Positions 1 through 9,741 of a stretch of DNA of 64,000 nucleotides are shown in pieces; position 1 is the stretch's first letter; every line of letters begins with the position of its first letter. Source of the DNA: Thamnaconus septentrionalis (taxonomy: Eukaryota; Chordata; Actinopteri; Tetraodontiformes; Monacanthidae); contig CM020513.1 of assembly GCA_009823395.1 (NCBI GenBank), forward strand, positions 4,484,501 to 4,548,500. Direction: 5' to 3'. A program made the translations under genes and the position numbers. The notes beneath the pieces were generated by a model that saw only the letters and a program-made list of their open reading frames with translations, was not told where the DNA came from and did no database searches.

Positions 1-464
1 TGTCTTAAGCACCTGCAGCTACTTTTTATCTATTTTAGTTTATTTTATTTTTTTACTGCGGCCAAAGGTTGCTCTAACTTCCTTTAGTACAATAGTCACT
101 TTAAAAACACTAAGATTATTTTTGGCTAACTTTAGTATTTGTAAACTAAATAACCTCAGTAATTTAAGTAATGTGTTATTGATGCTTTTATTTTTTCCCC
201 AGAATTTCCATTGCTCTACTGAGTGCTGTTGTTGATTGAAAGACAGATTCTTTTTCTATTTTTTTTTTTTAATGTTGTTAATGTATTTCTGCAACAAAAA
301 AAAAAACTTTTTATAATTCGCTGACGTTTGCAGCGAGCGCCTCTGAGCTCAAGACAAATTTCCCTCCCGGGACAACAACACAGTATTCTCCCCCATCGTC
401 TCTATTTGTGTTTGCGTTGCTCCTACCGACCCCGACTCTGACCCCTGCGTGTCGACCCTGGCAG
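1..464 (+). other. alx1: alx1 intron (3' part), upstream of homeodomain exon
   Basis: T-rich, AT-rich sequence ending in a pyrimidine stretch and a CAG acceptor at 462-464, directly before a codon-phase-0 exon. The homeobox intron between homeodomain codons 46 and 47 is a known conserved position in paired-class genes, and the exon that follows opens exactly at residue 47 (VWFQNRR). The upstream alx1 exons lie outside the window. Nothing else is recognisable here. Confidence 0.8.
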
Positions 465-593
465 GTGTGGTTCCAGAACCGAAGGGCCAAGTGGAGGAAG
501 CGGGAGCGCTACGGCCAGATCCAGCAAGCCAAAACTCACTTTGCGGCCACGTACGATTTGTCGGTGATACCGCGGACCGACGGCTACACGCAG
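465..593 (+). CDS. alx1: alx1 internal exon: end of homeodomain plus linker
   Basis: This exon of 129 nt (43 codons, phase 0 at both ends) encodes the end of helix 3 of a paired-class homeodomain ([18 protein letters not shown]), followed by [21 protein letters not shown]. That linker matches the Alx1/Cart1 family better than Alx3 or Alx4, as far as I recall those proteins. Alx1 is a nuclear transcription factor that binds palindromic TAAT sites and acts in craniofacial mesenchyme and neural crest. The WFQNRR residues are DNA-contacting helix-3 positions. The acceptor CAG is at 462-464. The donor is CAG|GCAAGT, a GC-type donor, at 593/594. No GT donor nearby keeps the frame: the GT at 598-599 would give a 133-nt exon. 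The exon joins the last exon at 2694-3041 without a frame break. Confidence 0.93.
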
Positions 594-2693
594 GCAAGTC
601 GGCGTCGCCCTGATCGCTGCAAAGTGTTTCTGCGGGAATTTGAGGGACATCTGGTGGGAATTAAGATCGATCGCTCGGCCGCTCGCGGCGGCCTCTCGTC
701 TCCTTCCTTCCCTCTGAAAGAAGGATTTTCTCCCCCCTTTCCCCCCCCCCCTTTTGCTGCTTTTATCTGCGTGAATCAGCGCCGCTCAATTCATCACCTG
801 TTATGAAAGCCGTCCTCAGATAAGAGGCGCAGCCCTGATGAGCGCCTCGGCGAGGTGACGCGGCCGGATTAATGGGCCTTATATCAGATTTCACGCATCC
901 GTCTCGGCTGTTGCGGACTAAAGGTCGAGTCCAAGATGAGGTGAGAAGAGACGCCCGGTGTCAGCGCTCTCTAGCCGGGCCGACGTCGGGCCTCCGCGAG
1001 AGCCTTCCGGGATTTGGGTCGCAAAAATGCTCTGAGGGCGGCTTCTCACTGGGGCGTCTGTTCAGGGTTTTTTTTTTTTTTCTCTTCTTCCTCGAGCTTC
1101 CACAGAGCACAGCTTGTCTTTTACCAAAGGTTGGGGGAGAAAACAGTGGTGGACGGGTGGATGGATGTTGTCTCCTCGCACATGGTTCTGATAGATCGGG
1201 CCCTGGACGCCGGGCCGTGCCCTTCCTCACAGCGACGTGGGATTAGGGTGTCGCTGAAGGTCCGCTGGCAGCGGCTGGGCGGGGTCCGCCGCATTCTTCC
1301 AGCTTTCGGAGGTTTTGCTTTTGGGTTTGTCGCCGTCTCTCGACTCGCGGAGGTGTCGATGCGCAGCGCCTGCGCCTTGTGCTGCAAGGTGTCAAAGGTC
1401 AAACCCAGTTCTTGTCATTACAAGATCCCGTTTGTGGGCCAAAAATGCGAAGTAGGGAAATATTTTGAAACCGGTAGCTGGTTTTTCTCAGTTTTGGGTT
1501 GTTGTTTTTTTTTTTTAAGAAAACTTAGGTAACAGCACAAAAAAAAATCCCCCCCGAAAGAAGCCCAAAACCTTGTGGATGGTTGCGTTGCTCTGGACCA
1601 GTGAGTCAGAGTCACAGCGAGCGAAGCTGAGCTGATTCGTCGGAGACGGCAGGCGAGGCAGCAGAGCTCCGGACAAACACACGGCAGCCAGTGTTTTTCT
1701 CTCTGCCGACTCTCTGACCGAGATGTCACGTGTTTCCATTCCTCCGAGGGTTGGAGTTAGTTGAAGACCGGCCATTCTGAGGATTTGGGTCGCAAACATT
1801 AACAGTCTCGGTTTTAGCGTAAGTAAAGCCAACACAAGACATAAACCTTAAAAAAATGATTATGCCCGAGGAGAAATTCGGACGGAATTCTACTTGAACC
1901 GATTCAGTCGCTAAATCAAACACGTTTTTTAAAATGCCACTTGCGTAATTTCTGTTGCCATTTTTGTCCCCGAATTTGATGTTTATGCAACGGAGCCCGT
2001 AAGGCTGATGTGTGCAAATGTTATTTTTAGTTAAAACTCTGCGTCTTTTTCTTCCGAGCCTCTCTGACTTGACAAGGGAGCATCGCGTTGAGTGCATGTT
2101 TGTCGTGACCTCCGTGCCTACAAAGGTCACCTCACAGGGACCTTTCTCTGCTGCGGTTTCGTACCCAGTGTGCAGATATCAAAGGTCCCACATTCTGCAG
2201 AGCAACCTGTTGCTTTGCCTGAAAATGATCTGTGCGTGATCGGCAATTTGAGACACCAGAAAGGGCACCGATGTCTCTCCTGGATCAATAACCTCAGCCG
2301 GCCGTTGGCTCCGCCCCAATGAGAAAGGACTTTTATTGTTCCCTTCTAAGCATGTGCAAGGTCCTGGAGAGCGTGGGTCTTAGCAGGAGGCTGTAAACGG
2401 AGGGCTAAATGTGCAGTTTTGTGGGGGTCTGTAGAGTTTTTTGCTAGCTAGAGCTAGCTAGAGCTAGTTTATTTCAAGCTAAAGTTTGAGACTAAAGCTA
2501 GAAATAAACAATGAACAAATGTGAAAATACAGGACTCCTACTAATTTTAAAGATCCTGTTTGTGGGCCGAAATGACTCTGGTGTTATTATGTGAATTGTT
2601 TGTGTGTTTAAAGCTTCAGACAAACACATTGTGCAACTTTCCAGACACTGAAAGTGTGACTTAATCAACTCTCTGCCTCCTTCCTGCCACCAG
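594..2693 (+). other. alx1: alx1 last intron, GC-AG type
   Basis: This 2.1-kb intron runs from GCAAGT at 594-599 to a CAG acceptor at 2691-2693, which is preceded by a pyrimidine-rich tract (TCTCTGCCTCCTTCCTGCC). It contains a dispersed-repeat copy near 2240-2410, a short tandem (GCTAGCTAGA) at 2443-2467, and two repeated short motifs: GATTTGGGTCGCAAA near 1012 and 1784, and GTTTGTGGGCC near 1430 and 2558. Open frames inside it are short and show no family resemblance. Confidence 0.8.
2240..2410 (+). repeat. Dispersed repeat, unnamed family, copy A
   Basis: Contains GTTGGCTCCGCCCC at about 2304 and ends with GGCTGTAAACGGAGGGCTA at about 2389-2407. The same pair of motifs, in the same order, recurs at 12640-12800 and, interrupted, at about 24000-24395. 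Opposite-strand versions occur near 14232, 37590 and 45199. The flank between the two motifs here (AAGCATGTGCAAGGTCC) aligns with the 24070 copy. I cannot assign a family name. Confidence 0.6.
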
Positions 2694-3041
2694 CTCCCCA
2701 ACAACCTGTGGCCCAGCCCGACTCCCGGCGCCCCCGTGGTCTCCTCCTGCATGCTGCCCCGGGGCTCGCCCCCCTGCGTCACCTCCTACTCCCACTCGCC
2801 CCGCTCGGCCGCCGGCGCCGGCGCCGACCACGGCTACGTGGGCTTCCCCAACCAGCAGAGCCAGTTCGGCCACGTCTCCCTCAACAACTTCTTCAGCGCC
2901 GACTCCCTGCTGACGCCGGGCGCCAACGGCCACCACCACGCCTTCGAGAGCAAGCCGGAGTTCGAGCGCCGCACGTCCAGCATCGCCGTGCTGCGCATGA
3001 AGGCCAAGGAGCACGCCGCCAACATCTCCTGGGCCATGTGA
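2694..3041 (+). CDS. alx1: alx1 last coding exon with OAR domain
   Basis: This exon encodes 115 residues plus TGA (3039-3041). It begins LPNNLWPSP, continues with [22 protein letters not shown] and [18 protein letters not shown], and ends [21 protein letters not shown]. The [13 protein letters not shown] segment is the OAR (aristaless) motif near the C terminus of Alx/Prx-type homeoproteins, and ending in ISWAM is typical of Alx1. Phase 0 joins it to the exon ending at 593. The exon is strongly GC-rich at third positions. It carries an Ala/Gly-rich insertion (AAGAGADHG) and a His-rich patch (HHH) that I do not recall in mammalian Alx1. The window holds only the C-terminal part of the protein, about 158 residues. 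Confidence 0.95.
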   Translation, partial: LPNNLWPSPTPGAPVVSSCMLPRGSPPCVTSYSHSPRSAAGAGADHGYVGFPNQQSQFGHVSLNNFFSADSLLTPGANGHHHAFESKPEFERRTSSIAVLRMKAKEHAANISWAM

Positions 3042-3601
3042 TCGCGGCGAAGGAGGCGGAGGAGGCGGAGGAGGCAGGAGTCTGAACTCTTGACCCGGTA
3101 GTTTTCTTTTCTTTTTCGTCTTTTTGTCGCCCGCAGTTCGACTGGAACTGAGGACTTTCATGGGGACGGCAACAACAACAACAACAGCAAAAAGGAAAAT
3201 GGAAACACGCATCAGGAGTTGAGTCTTTGCATTTTCTAAAATGTCAAGATGACCCAAAAAAGGACAGATGATGCAGAGAGTGTTGCAGAGGGCGAACTGA
3301 ACCGAGGTCAAAAAACACTTTCCAACCTCCCCCAAAACTCCAGTCACGTCCCCCGGGCTTCCCGACTGATGATGGGTCTTTTTCTTTTTGCGGTCCTCTC
3401 TGCTGGGGAGGTCAAAGGACCGGGGAACGCGATGCGAGCCGTGTTGTTGCTCTCGGAAAACGTGGGGAAGGGTCTCTGAACTGTCCCAGACCCCATTCCC
3501 AACCACTACAGCTTCCTGTCGGCACTGTGAAAACGCTCTGGTTCCACACCTCTTGGCCGTCCACGGCGCTCAGGACAAAGATGAGCAGCATGGCGGCAAA
3601 A

Positions 3602-3602
<1 letters not shown>

Positions 3603-3639
<37 letters not shown>
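3603..3639 (+). repeat. (GT)n microsatellite in inferred alx1 3' UTR
   Basis: About 18 GT units with GC interruptions at both ends. Confidence 0.9.
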
Positions 3640-3751
3640 CTTAGCCTCAAAGCTCCGCGACCCGTCGCCTGCTCTGCTCTGTACCTCGGGTTCAGGGCGC
3701 CTGCAGAGGAAGCGACTGGCACTTTGTGTTAAGTTTAACTGACAGAATCAT

Positions 3752-3761
3752 AATAAATAAA
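3752..3761 (+). promoter_or_regulatory. alx1: Candidate alx1 polyadenylation signal
   Basis: Two overlapping AATAAA hexamers (3752-3757 and 3756-3761) about 710 nt after the alx1 stop. These are the first canonical signals downstream in the sense direction. Confidence 0.5.
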
Positions 3762-4193
3762 TTTAACTTGATACCGGCGCAGCGCTTCTATTCCTTTTTT
3801 TTTTGTCTTTTCTGAAAGAATTTGTTCGTATAAAATTGGACGAGTTTCATATTTGTCAGGGAAACCAAGAGAAAGAAAACAAGCCGCCGAAACATCGGCT
3901 CAGTCATCCTAGGAAAAAAAAAGAATGACACCGCGGTTTATTTAGTATTAGCTGAACATAGACAGTTTAATAGGCCAGTGAAGTAACAGCAGCAACAAAT
4001 GTGTGTTAATCTGCAGCTGGAAGTGTTTTTCGGTGTGATGGATTGCAGCTCAGCTGTTCCCTGAACTGAGCAGATTAGTATTCAGCTGACAGTCAAGAGG
4101 AGGAAAAAAATGCACTTCTAGTTTTTATACACGAAGCAAAACAAAAGAAAACCAAACGAAAAACCTGATTCCAATGTAAAACCTAAAATCAAT

Positions 4194-4208
4194 GTTTTTT
4201 TCATTTTT
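4194..4208. repeat. L1 target-site duplication, left copy
   Basis: GTTTTTTTCATTTTT. The identical 15-mer is at 9727-9741. It lies immediately outside the T-run that is the element's poly(A) tail read on the + strand. Confidence 0.8.
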
Positions 4209-4448
4209 TTTTTTTTTTTAAATATTTTATTTTCTGAATTTTCAGATTTATATTTATACAACACAACAAGTAAGAAACAAAAGACAACACAAAATATAAA
4301 AATAAAATAAATGAAAAACTAAAACAAAACACAGAACCACGGAGCTGCCAAATACAAAAAAAAAGGTGTTAAGTATACATAAAAGTTGTTGTAACAAGAT
4401 CAGGGTTACAGAACTTTCACCATAGGGTCACACTTAACTTGCAGATTA

Positions 4449-7400
4449 CTATTTTTTGAGATGGTCAATAAACGGACCCCAAATGTCCAAAAATTTGTTT
4501 TTCACATTGGATCTGTAGAAGCGTATCTTTTCCATCTGAATAATGTTTGTCATTTCGTTGAGCCATTTTCTGAAGCATGGAGGGTTAGGGGTTCTCCAGA
4601 CCAGGAGAATCATTTTCTTTGCAGCAACCATACCAAGCATTAGCGCCTTACGTACCACAGATGGATAACTGCTAGAGGACTCTGAGCATCCAAACAGAGC
4701 CAGCTCTGGGTCAGGAACAATGACGAAATCATATACTACACTAAACCATTGAAATATTTCACACCAAAACATATGCAGTTGATGACACGACCAGAAGAGA
4801 TGTGATAGAGAGCCCTCTGCGACCTTGCATCTATCACACAGTGGAGAAACTGCTGGGTAGAATCTATGCAGTTTAAGCTTCGAATAGTGAAGTCTATGGA
4901 TGACTTTAAACTGAATCAATTTGTATCTGACATTGATGGAGCATTTATGAATTCCTTTCAAGGCTGCATTCCAGGTATCTAGAGACACATCAAGCTGTAG
5001 TTCGTTCGACCAAGCCTCTCTGAGGTGATGCGTGTGGACGCAGAGGTGGAGAACAGTGATACAAAGCGGGATATTAGGTGCCTGGAGTCGGGAGGAAGCA
5101 GCATTAGATCATAAAAAGGGCAACTTGTTGGCATGGTAATGAAGTTTAGAAATCCGCCTTTAACATAATGCCTAATTTGAAGATATCTAAAATGGTGGGA
5201 ATTCGGAATGTCAAATTTAGTTTTCAGCTGTTCAAATGACGAAAAGCAGTTGTCTATATATAGGTCTTTAAGGGTCAGAAGTCCATTCTGTCTCCAGTTC
5301 GTGAACACTCTATCCGTCTGAGATGGTAGAAATGAATGATTGTTACATATAGGAGTGTGTATAGATAAAACTGGCAACTTATTAACACTTCTTATTTGGT
5401 TCAGGATTCTGAGAGAGTTTCTCAATACAAAATTGTTGCAAATTAGATCCTGAGGGATTCTGTCTTAGCGAAAAGTAACGAACAAAGAGAGGAGCCTTTT
5501 ACAGCTGTAGCCGATGTTTAGCCAATGGGGAGGCTGCTGAACGTCTCGCCAGACGGGATTCGTTGCCAATACATCATGGCCCTGGCATTGGCTGCCCAGT
5601 AATAATTCTTAAAGTGAGGAAGGCCGAATCCACCCTCCTCCTTAGGCTTCTGTAAGTGTCCTTTGATATTCTATGTGCCTTGTAACCCCATACAAAAGGA
5701 AGGACAATTGAATCTAATTGTTTGAAAAATTTTGAGGTGAGAAAAAGTGGTATGTTTTGAAATAAATATAGAAACCTGGGAGAGCCACCATTTTAATTGC
5801 ATTAATGCGCCCAACCAAGGATAGCGGCAGAATTCTCCATTTCTCTATATTAAGTTTAAGCTGCAAAAGTGCATTAGTATAGTTAAGTTTGAATAAATTC
5901 TTAGGATCACGGGGTATTTTAAGCCCTAGGTATGTAAAGTGATCCTTTACAATTGCAAAAGGTAGAGTATCAAGAAAGCGTTGGTCTAAACTGTCTGTTA
6001 AGGGCATGAACTCGCTTTTCCCCCAATTGATTGTAAAACCAGAGAGTTTGCCAAAGTAATCAATAAGATCAAGTAGAGGGGAATGGACAGCACCGGGTCC
6101 GCCAGGTATAGTAAAGTGTCGTCAGCGTAAAGCCCCCACACGACTTTCTATGTTCCCTATCTTAATGCCCTTGATAAGGGGGTGGCTCCTGATCCCTATT
6201 GCAAGCGGCTCCAGTGCCATGTCAAAGAGTAAAGGTGACAAGGGGTCACCTTGTCTGACTCCACGGTGTAACTTAAAGGGTTTAGATTTTTCACTGTTGG
6301 TAAGGATGGAGGATTTTGGGCAGAGATATAGCATTTTAACCCAAGAGATAAAAGCCTCACCAATACCAAATCTTCTAAGAGATTCAAACATAAAGGGCCA
6401 CTCTATTTGGTCGAAGGCTTTGGCAGCGTCTAGGGCCAAAACAGCAGCTCTAGGGTCATCTGGATGGTCAGTGTATAAGTTGTTAAGTAGCCGACGAACA
6501 TTACAGAATGAAAATCTGCCAGGGATAAACCCTGTTTGATCAGGGTGTATAACTGATGAAATATGTCTTCCCAACCGGTTAGCTAAAACTTTGCTGATCG
6601 ACTTTAGATCAGAGTTGAGGAGAGCAATGGGTCTGTAACTCCCAGGCTCTGTGTCATCCTTGCCCTTTTTTAACAAAAGAGAAATATTTGCCTCATACAG
6701 TGACTCAGGAAAGATTTTGTTTTTAGTGGAGTCCTTTATCATTCTAAGCATAAGTGGGACAAGGATTTTACTGAATGTCTTATAAAATTCGCAGCCGAAG
6801 CCGTCTGGCCCAACTGCCTTTCCTGAGGGAAAGGATTTGATTGCCTCAACTAGTTCAGCTTCAGTGAAGTCTGAGTCAAGTTCCAATCTAGTTGGTAAAT
6901 CAAATGTTGGTAGGTTGAGAGAGTCAAGGAAGTGGCTTATGTCTGCCTCAGAGGCAGTAGATTTAGCTGTGTATAAATCTGTATAGAAATCTTTGAAGTA
7001 CGAGTTAATTTCTTTCGGATTAACCAGCAAATTTCCCAGTTTAGACTTAATTTTATAGATGGCGCGGTTTGCCTGGGCACCTTTCAGCTGTCTCGACAAC
7101 AGCCTCTCTGGTTTATCACCTAATTCAAAGTGTTTTTGTTTGACCTTTAGAAGAAGTTTATTAATGGTTTCACTAAGAATTTGATTATATTCATATTTTA
7201 AATTCAAAATCTTTTTGTAATCCTCTTGAGAAAGGGAGACTCGGTAGGCCTGTTCAAGGGTTGGAAGTGCATTTTCAATTTCAACCAAACGAAGCCGCTG
7301 TTTCCTCTTTTTTGAAGCTTCAAAAGAAATAATGTGGCCTCTCATGACAACTTTGAGGGTTTCCCAAAGCGTGCAGTCTGACACTTCACCTGTATCGTTG

Positions 7401-8216
7401 GTCTCAAGAAACTCCTTAAGGCAATTAGAGATATAGTTTATAAATGTTTGATCAGTCAGCAAATATGGATTAAAACGCCAACAATAGGTTTGTTTTGGAA
7501 GGTCAAGTTTTAGCTGAAGCGAGACGGGACAATGATCTGATATTAAGATGTTATGATATTTAGTGTTTTCAATGTTGGGTAGTAATTTTGCATCCACCAA
7601 AAAGTAGTCGATCCTCGTGTACGATTTATGTACATGTGAGAAAAAAGAATAGTCTTTGTCTGTCGGGTGCTGTAGTCTCCATATGTCGACCAAGTTTGTA
7701 GATTTGGCAAGGTTATTCAATATTTGGGTAGATGCTATTGTTATTGGTACACGGGAGGAAAGTCTGTCAAGATATGGATCAAGGTAGCAGTTGAAATCAC
7801 CACCTATGATTAGATTAGTGGTGCCACGGTCTGGAATTAAATCAAATACCTTGCGAAAAAAATTTGGGTCATCTGTATTTGGACCATATACATTAAGAAA
7901 GGTGACAGGGAATGAGTTAATATTTCCCGTTATCATAATATATCTGCCATTAGGGTCTGTAATTGCTGAAGCTAATTGAAAGGGAATATTCTTGCGAAAA
8001 GAATGGCAACACCCTAGATTTAGAAGAAAATGGTGCATGATAGAGTTGAGAGATCCAATTAGCTCTTAAACGTCTCTGCTGTGTAGGTTTTATGTGGGTT
8101 TCTTGCAAAAACATTATGTCTGCTTTAAGGGACTTTAGATGTGCAAAGACTTTCCCCCGCTTAACTGCATGACCAAGACCTCGTACATTCCACGAGACAA
8201 GTGAAATTGTACTCAT
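4449..8216 (-). pseudogene. L1 ORF2 (endonuclease-reverse transcriptase), frameshifted
   Basis: It starts at the ATG at 8216 (MSTISLVSWNVRGLG) and ends at 4449. Endonuclease motifs are FLQETH, GGDFNCYLDP, YTRIDYFLV and SDHCPV. Reverse-transcriptase motifs are GPDGFGCEFYK, SYRPIALLNSDLKSISKVLA, ALDAAKAFDQIEW and GVRQGDPLSPLLFDM. The YADD catalytic box is present near 6112-6123, but in a different frame from the block that ends at 6122. The C-terminal part (4988-4449) carries PLCDRC and HLFWSC, the CX2CX8HX4C finger. Frame breaks are visible near 7985-8010, just before the YADD box, near 6065, between 5714 and 5425 where stops accumulate, and near 4985. It is therefore broken as written. Several breaks look like single-base changes in homopolymer runs, so sequencing error cannot be excluded for some of them. 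Confidence 0.88.
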
Positions 8217-8692
8217 GACTGTCTGATTTACAACGTTAGGTAATGACATGGATATTGTGAATGTGCAAAAATAGTGTTCTGTGATACCAAAAGACAAAGA
8301 ATAACAATGACAAGTAAGTGGAAAACGTTAGGCAGCTCGAACAAAAATGAACAAAACGATAAACCCCACCCTCCACCCAAAGACACTTCCCCAAATGAAG
8401 TGTCTTAACCTCCATATACTTACAGAGGGCCACCGGGCGTGTGGCTAAAGCACGACTCTAATAAGCTAAACAAACAATGAACTAAACAGGTCATCTGCTC
8501 CTCTACCTTTAACACAGCCAGATGTGAGCGTGAGCTCACGAAACGTTACCGTATGATATAGTTGGATATCTAAATTTGCTCTAAAAGAGAGGGGAAAGAG
8601 AAAAAAACACAAAAAACAACCACAACAACACCAACCGAAATATGTGAATCTTGTAGCGTAACTGTTAAGTCCAAAAACCCAACAGACCGCGT

Positions 8693-9565
8693 CTAGTCAC
8701 CTCCAGTGTCCTGTTGCAAGGTGCCGATGTATGTCATCGCATCGCCGGGAGAGGTGAATATCTTCTGGAGTCCGTTGTGATGAACGTGAAGCCTGGCAGG
8801 AAACCGCAAACTGTGTTTAATCTTCCTCTCCCGCAGGATTGCCATAACGTCCCGGAAACCACGCCGCTGATCCATCACCTCCGCTGTGTAGTCCGGGAAA
8901 ACGAAAATCCTGTTCGCGCCGAACTTGAGAGGCTGTTGCCGAGCAAGGCGTAGAATCTTTTCTTTGTCTTGAAAGTGGTGGACACGAGCCATAATGGTGC
9001 GAGGTTTGACCGTGGATCCAGAGCCTACCTCTGTTAGTTTGGGTAGTGGAAAGCGATGGGCACGATCGATAATCACTTGCTTCGGGAAGTTGATCTCGCC
9101 CAGAAGTTTAGGTATGAGAGTGCTCACAAATTCGGTTGGGTTTCCCTTCTCCTCTCCTTCGGGGATGCCAACGAATTTAATATTGTTGCGCCTGGAGCGA
9201 CCTTCCAAGTCATTTACCTTGCTTCTGAGAGAGGCGCACTCTTTACGGAGACCGATGATGGCGTCCTCCGCAGTACTTAACCGGGTCTCGTGGTCGGTGA
9301 CCGCCGTGTCAACCTCATCCATTCGACCCACAAGAAGGTTATGAGAGGATTGGAGAGATTCGAATTTCACCTCCAGGAGGTCGAACCTGGTGTTGATCGT
9401 TCCGAGTATGGTGTCCTGCATGTTTTTCAATGCTTCTTCCATTTGTGTCACAGGGACTTGTTGAGGTTCCGCGTCGGTGTCGCTAGCCGCAGTCACGCTG
9501 CTAGCTGGCCTCGGCACGTTGGTTTTGGGCCTTTCCTTTCTCTCATTTTTAGTTTTATCCGGCAT
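8693..9565 (-). CDS. L1 ORF1-like RNA-binding protein
   Basis: Uninterrupted frame of 290 residues from the ATG at 9565-9563 (MPDKTKNERKER). An upstream in-frame ATG at 9628 would add 21 residues, but the MPDKTKN start fits the lysine-rich N terminus of L1 ORF1 proteins better. After an acidic/Ser-rich N-terminal part there is a heptad-like segment at about residues 60-125 (MEEALKNMQDTILG through LRKECASLRSKVNDLEGRSRR), which is the trimerising coiled coil. It is followed by NNIKFVGIPEGEE, the start of the RRM-like domain, and a C-terminal basic domain (ARVHHFQDKEKILRLAR, KFPARLHVHHNG-like). The family binds L1 RNA and acts as a nucleic-acid chaperone in the ribonucleoprotein particle. The open frame suggests a fairly recent insertion. 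Confidence 0.85.
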   Translation of the reverse strand: MPDKTKNERKERPKTNVPRPASSVTAASDTDAEPQQVPVTQMEEALKNMQDTILGTINTRFDLLEVKFESLQSSHNLLVGRMDEVDTAVTDHETRLSTAEDAIIGLRKECASLRSKVNDLEGRSRRNNIKFVGIPEGEEKGNPTEFVSTLIPKLLGEINFPKQVIIDRAHRFPLPKLTEVGSGSTVKPRTIMARVHHFQDKEKILRLARQQPLKFGANRIFVFPDYTAEVMDQRRGFRDVMAILRERKIKHSLRFPARLHVHHNGLQKIFTSPGDAMTYIGTLQQDTGGD

Positions 9566-9726
9566 TTTGTGTCTCAAGTGGGCTTGGGGTGATATATAAA
9601 AATCAATTATTGGTATCTTGTCGAGCAAACTGGGTTAGAAACGGTAAAATTAAACAAATAAAAGTTGAAAGGAGAGGAGCTCTCGAAAATAGGTCTTACT
9701 CCATCCGGGCTCACTAGCGCCCCCCC

Positions 9727-9741
9727 GTTTTTTTCATTTTT
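9727..9741. repeat. L1 target-site duplication, right copy
   Basis: GTTTTTTTCATTTTT, identical to 4194-4208. It marks the 5' end of the minus-strand L1. Confidence 0.8.

Larger units (their letters stand above)
3042..3780 (+). other. alx1: alx1 3' UTR (inferred)
   Basis: The stretch after the stop contains purine-rich GGAGGC repeats, a (GT)n microsatellite at 3603-3639 and overlapping AATAAA hexamers at 3752-3761. The 3' end about 20 nt after the hexamers is inferred, not observed. Confidence 0.55.
4209..9726 (-). mobile_element. Near-full-length L1-clade non-LTR retrotransposon
   Basis: A 5.5-kb minus-strand element. In its own orientation it begins with a short C/G-rich 5' region near 9726, then ORF1 (coiled-coil protein), then ORF2 with apurinic-type endonuclease, reverse transcriptase and a C-terminal CCHC zinc finger, and ends in a short A tail at 4219-4209. 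The order ORF1-EN-RT-CCHC, the tail and the 15-bp flanking duplication support insertion by target-primed reverse transcription. The endonuclease opening (SWNVRGLG, QETH) and the CX2CX8HX4C finger place it in the L1 superfamily, related to fish L1/Swimmer or Tx1-like lines. ORF2 is interrupted by several frameshifts, so this copy as given cannot make a full ORF2 protein. It sits about 0.4 kb downstream of the inferred end of alx1. Confidence 0.9.

Noticed and set aside
2661..3506. 281-codon minus-strand frame over the alx1 last exon
   Set aside because: Antisense shadow of a GC-rich exon, Val/Gly/Ala repetitive. The + frame encodes the OAR motif.
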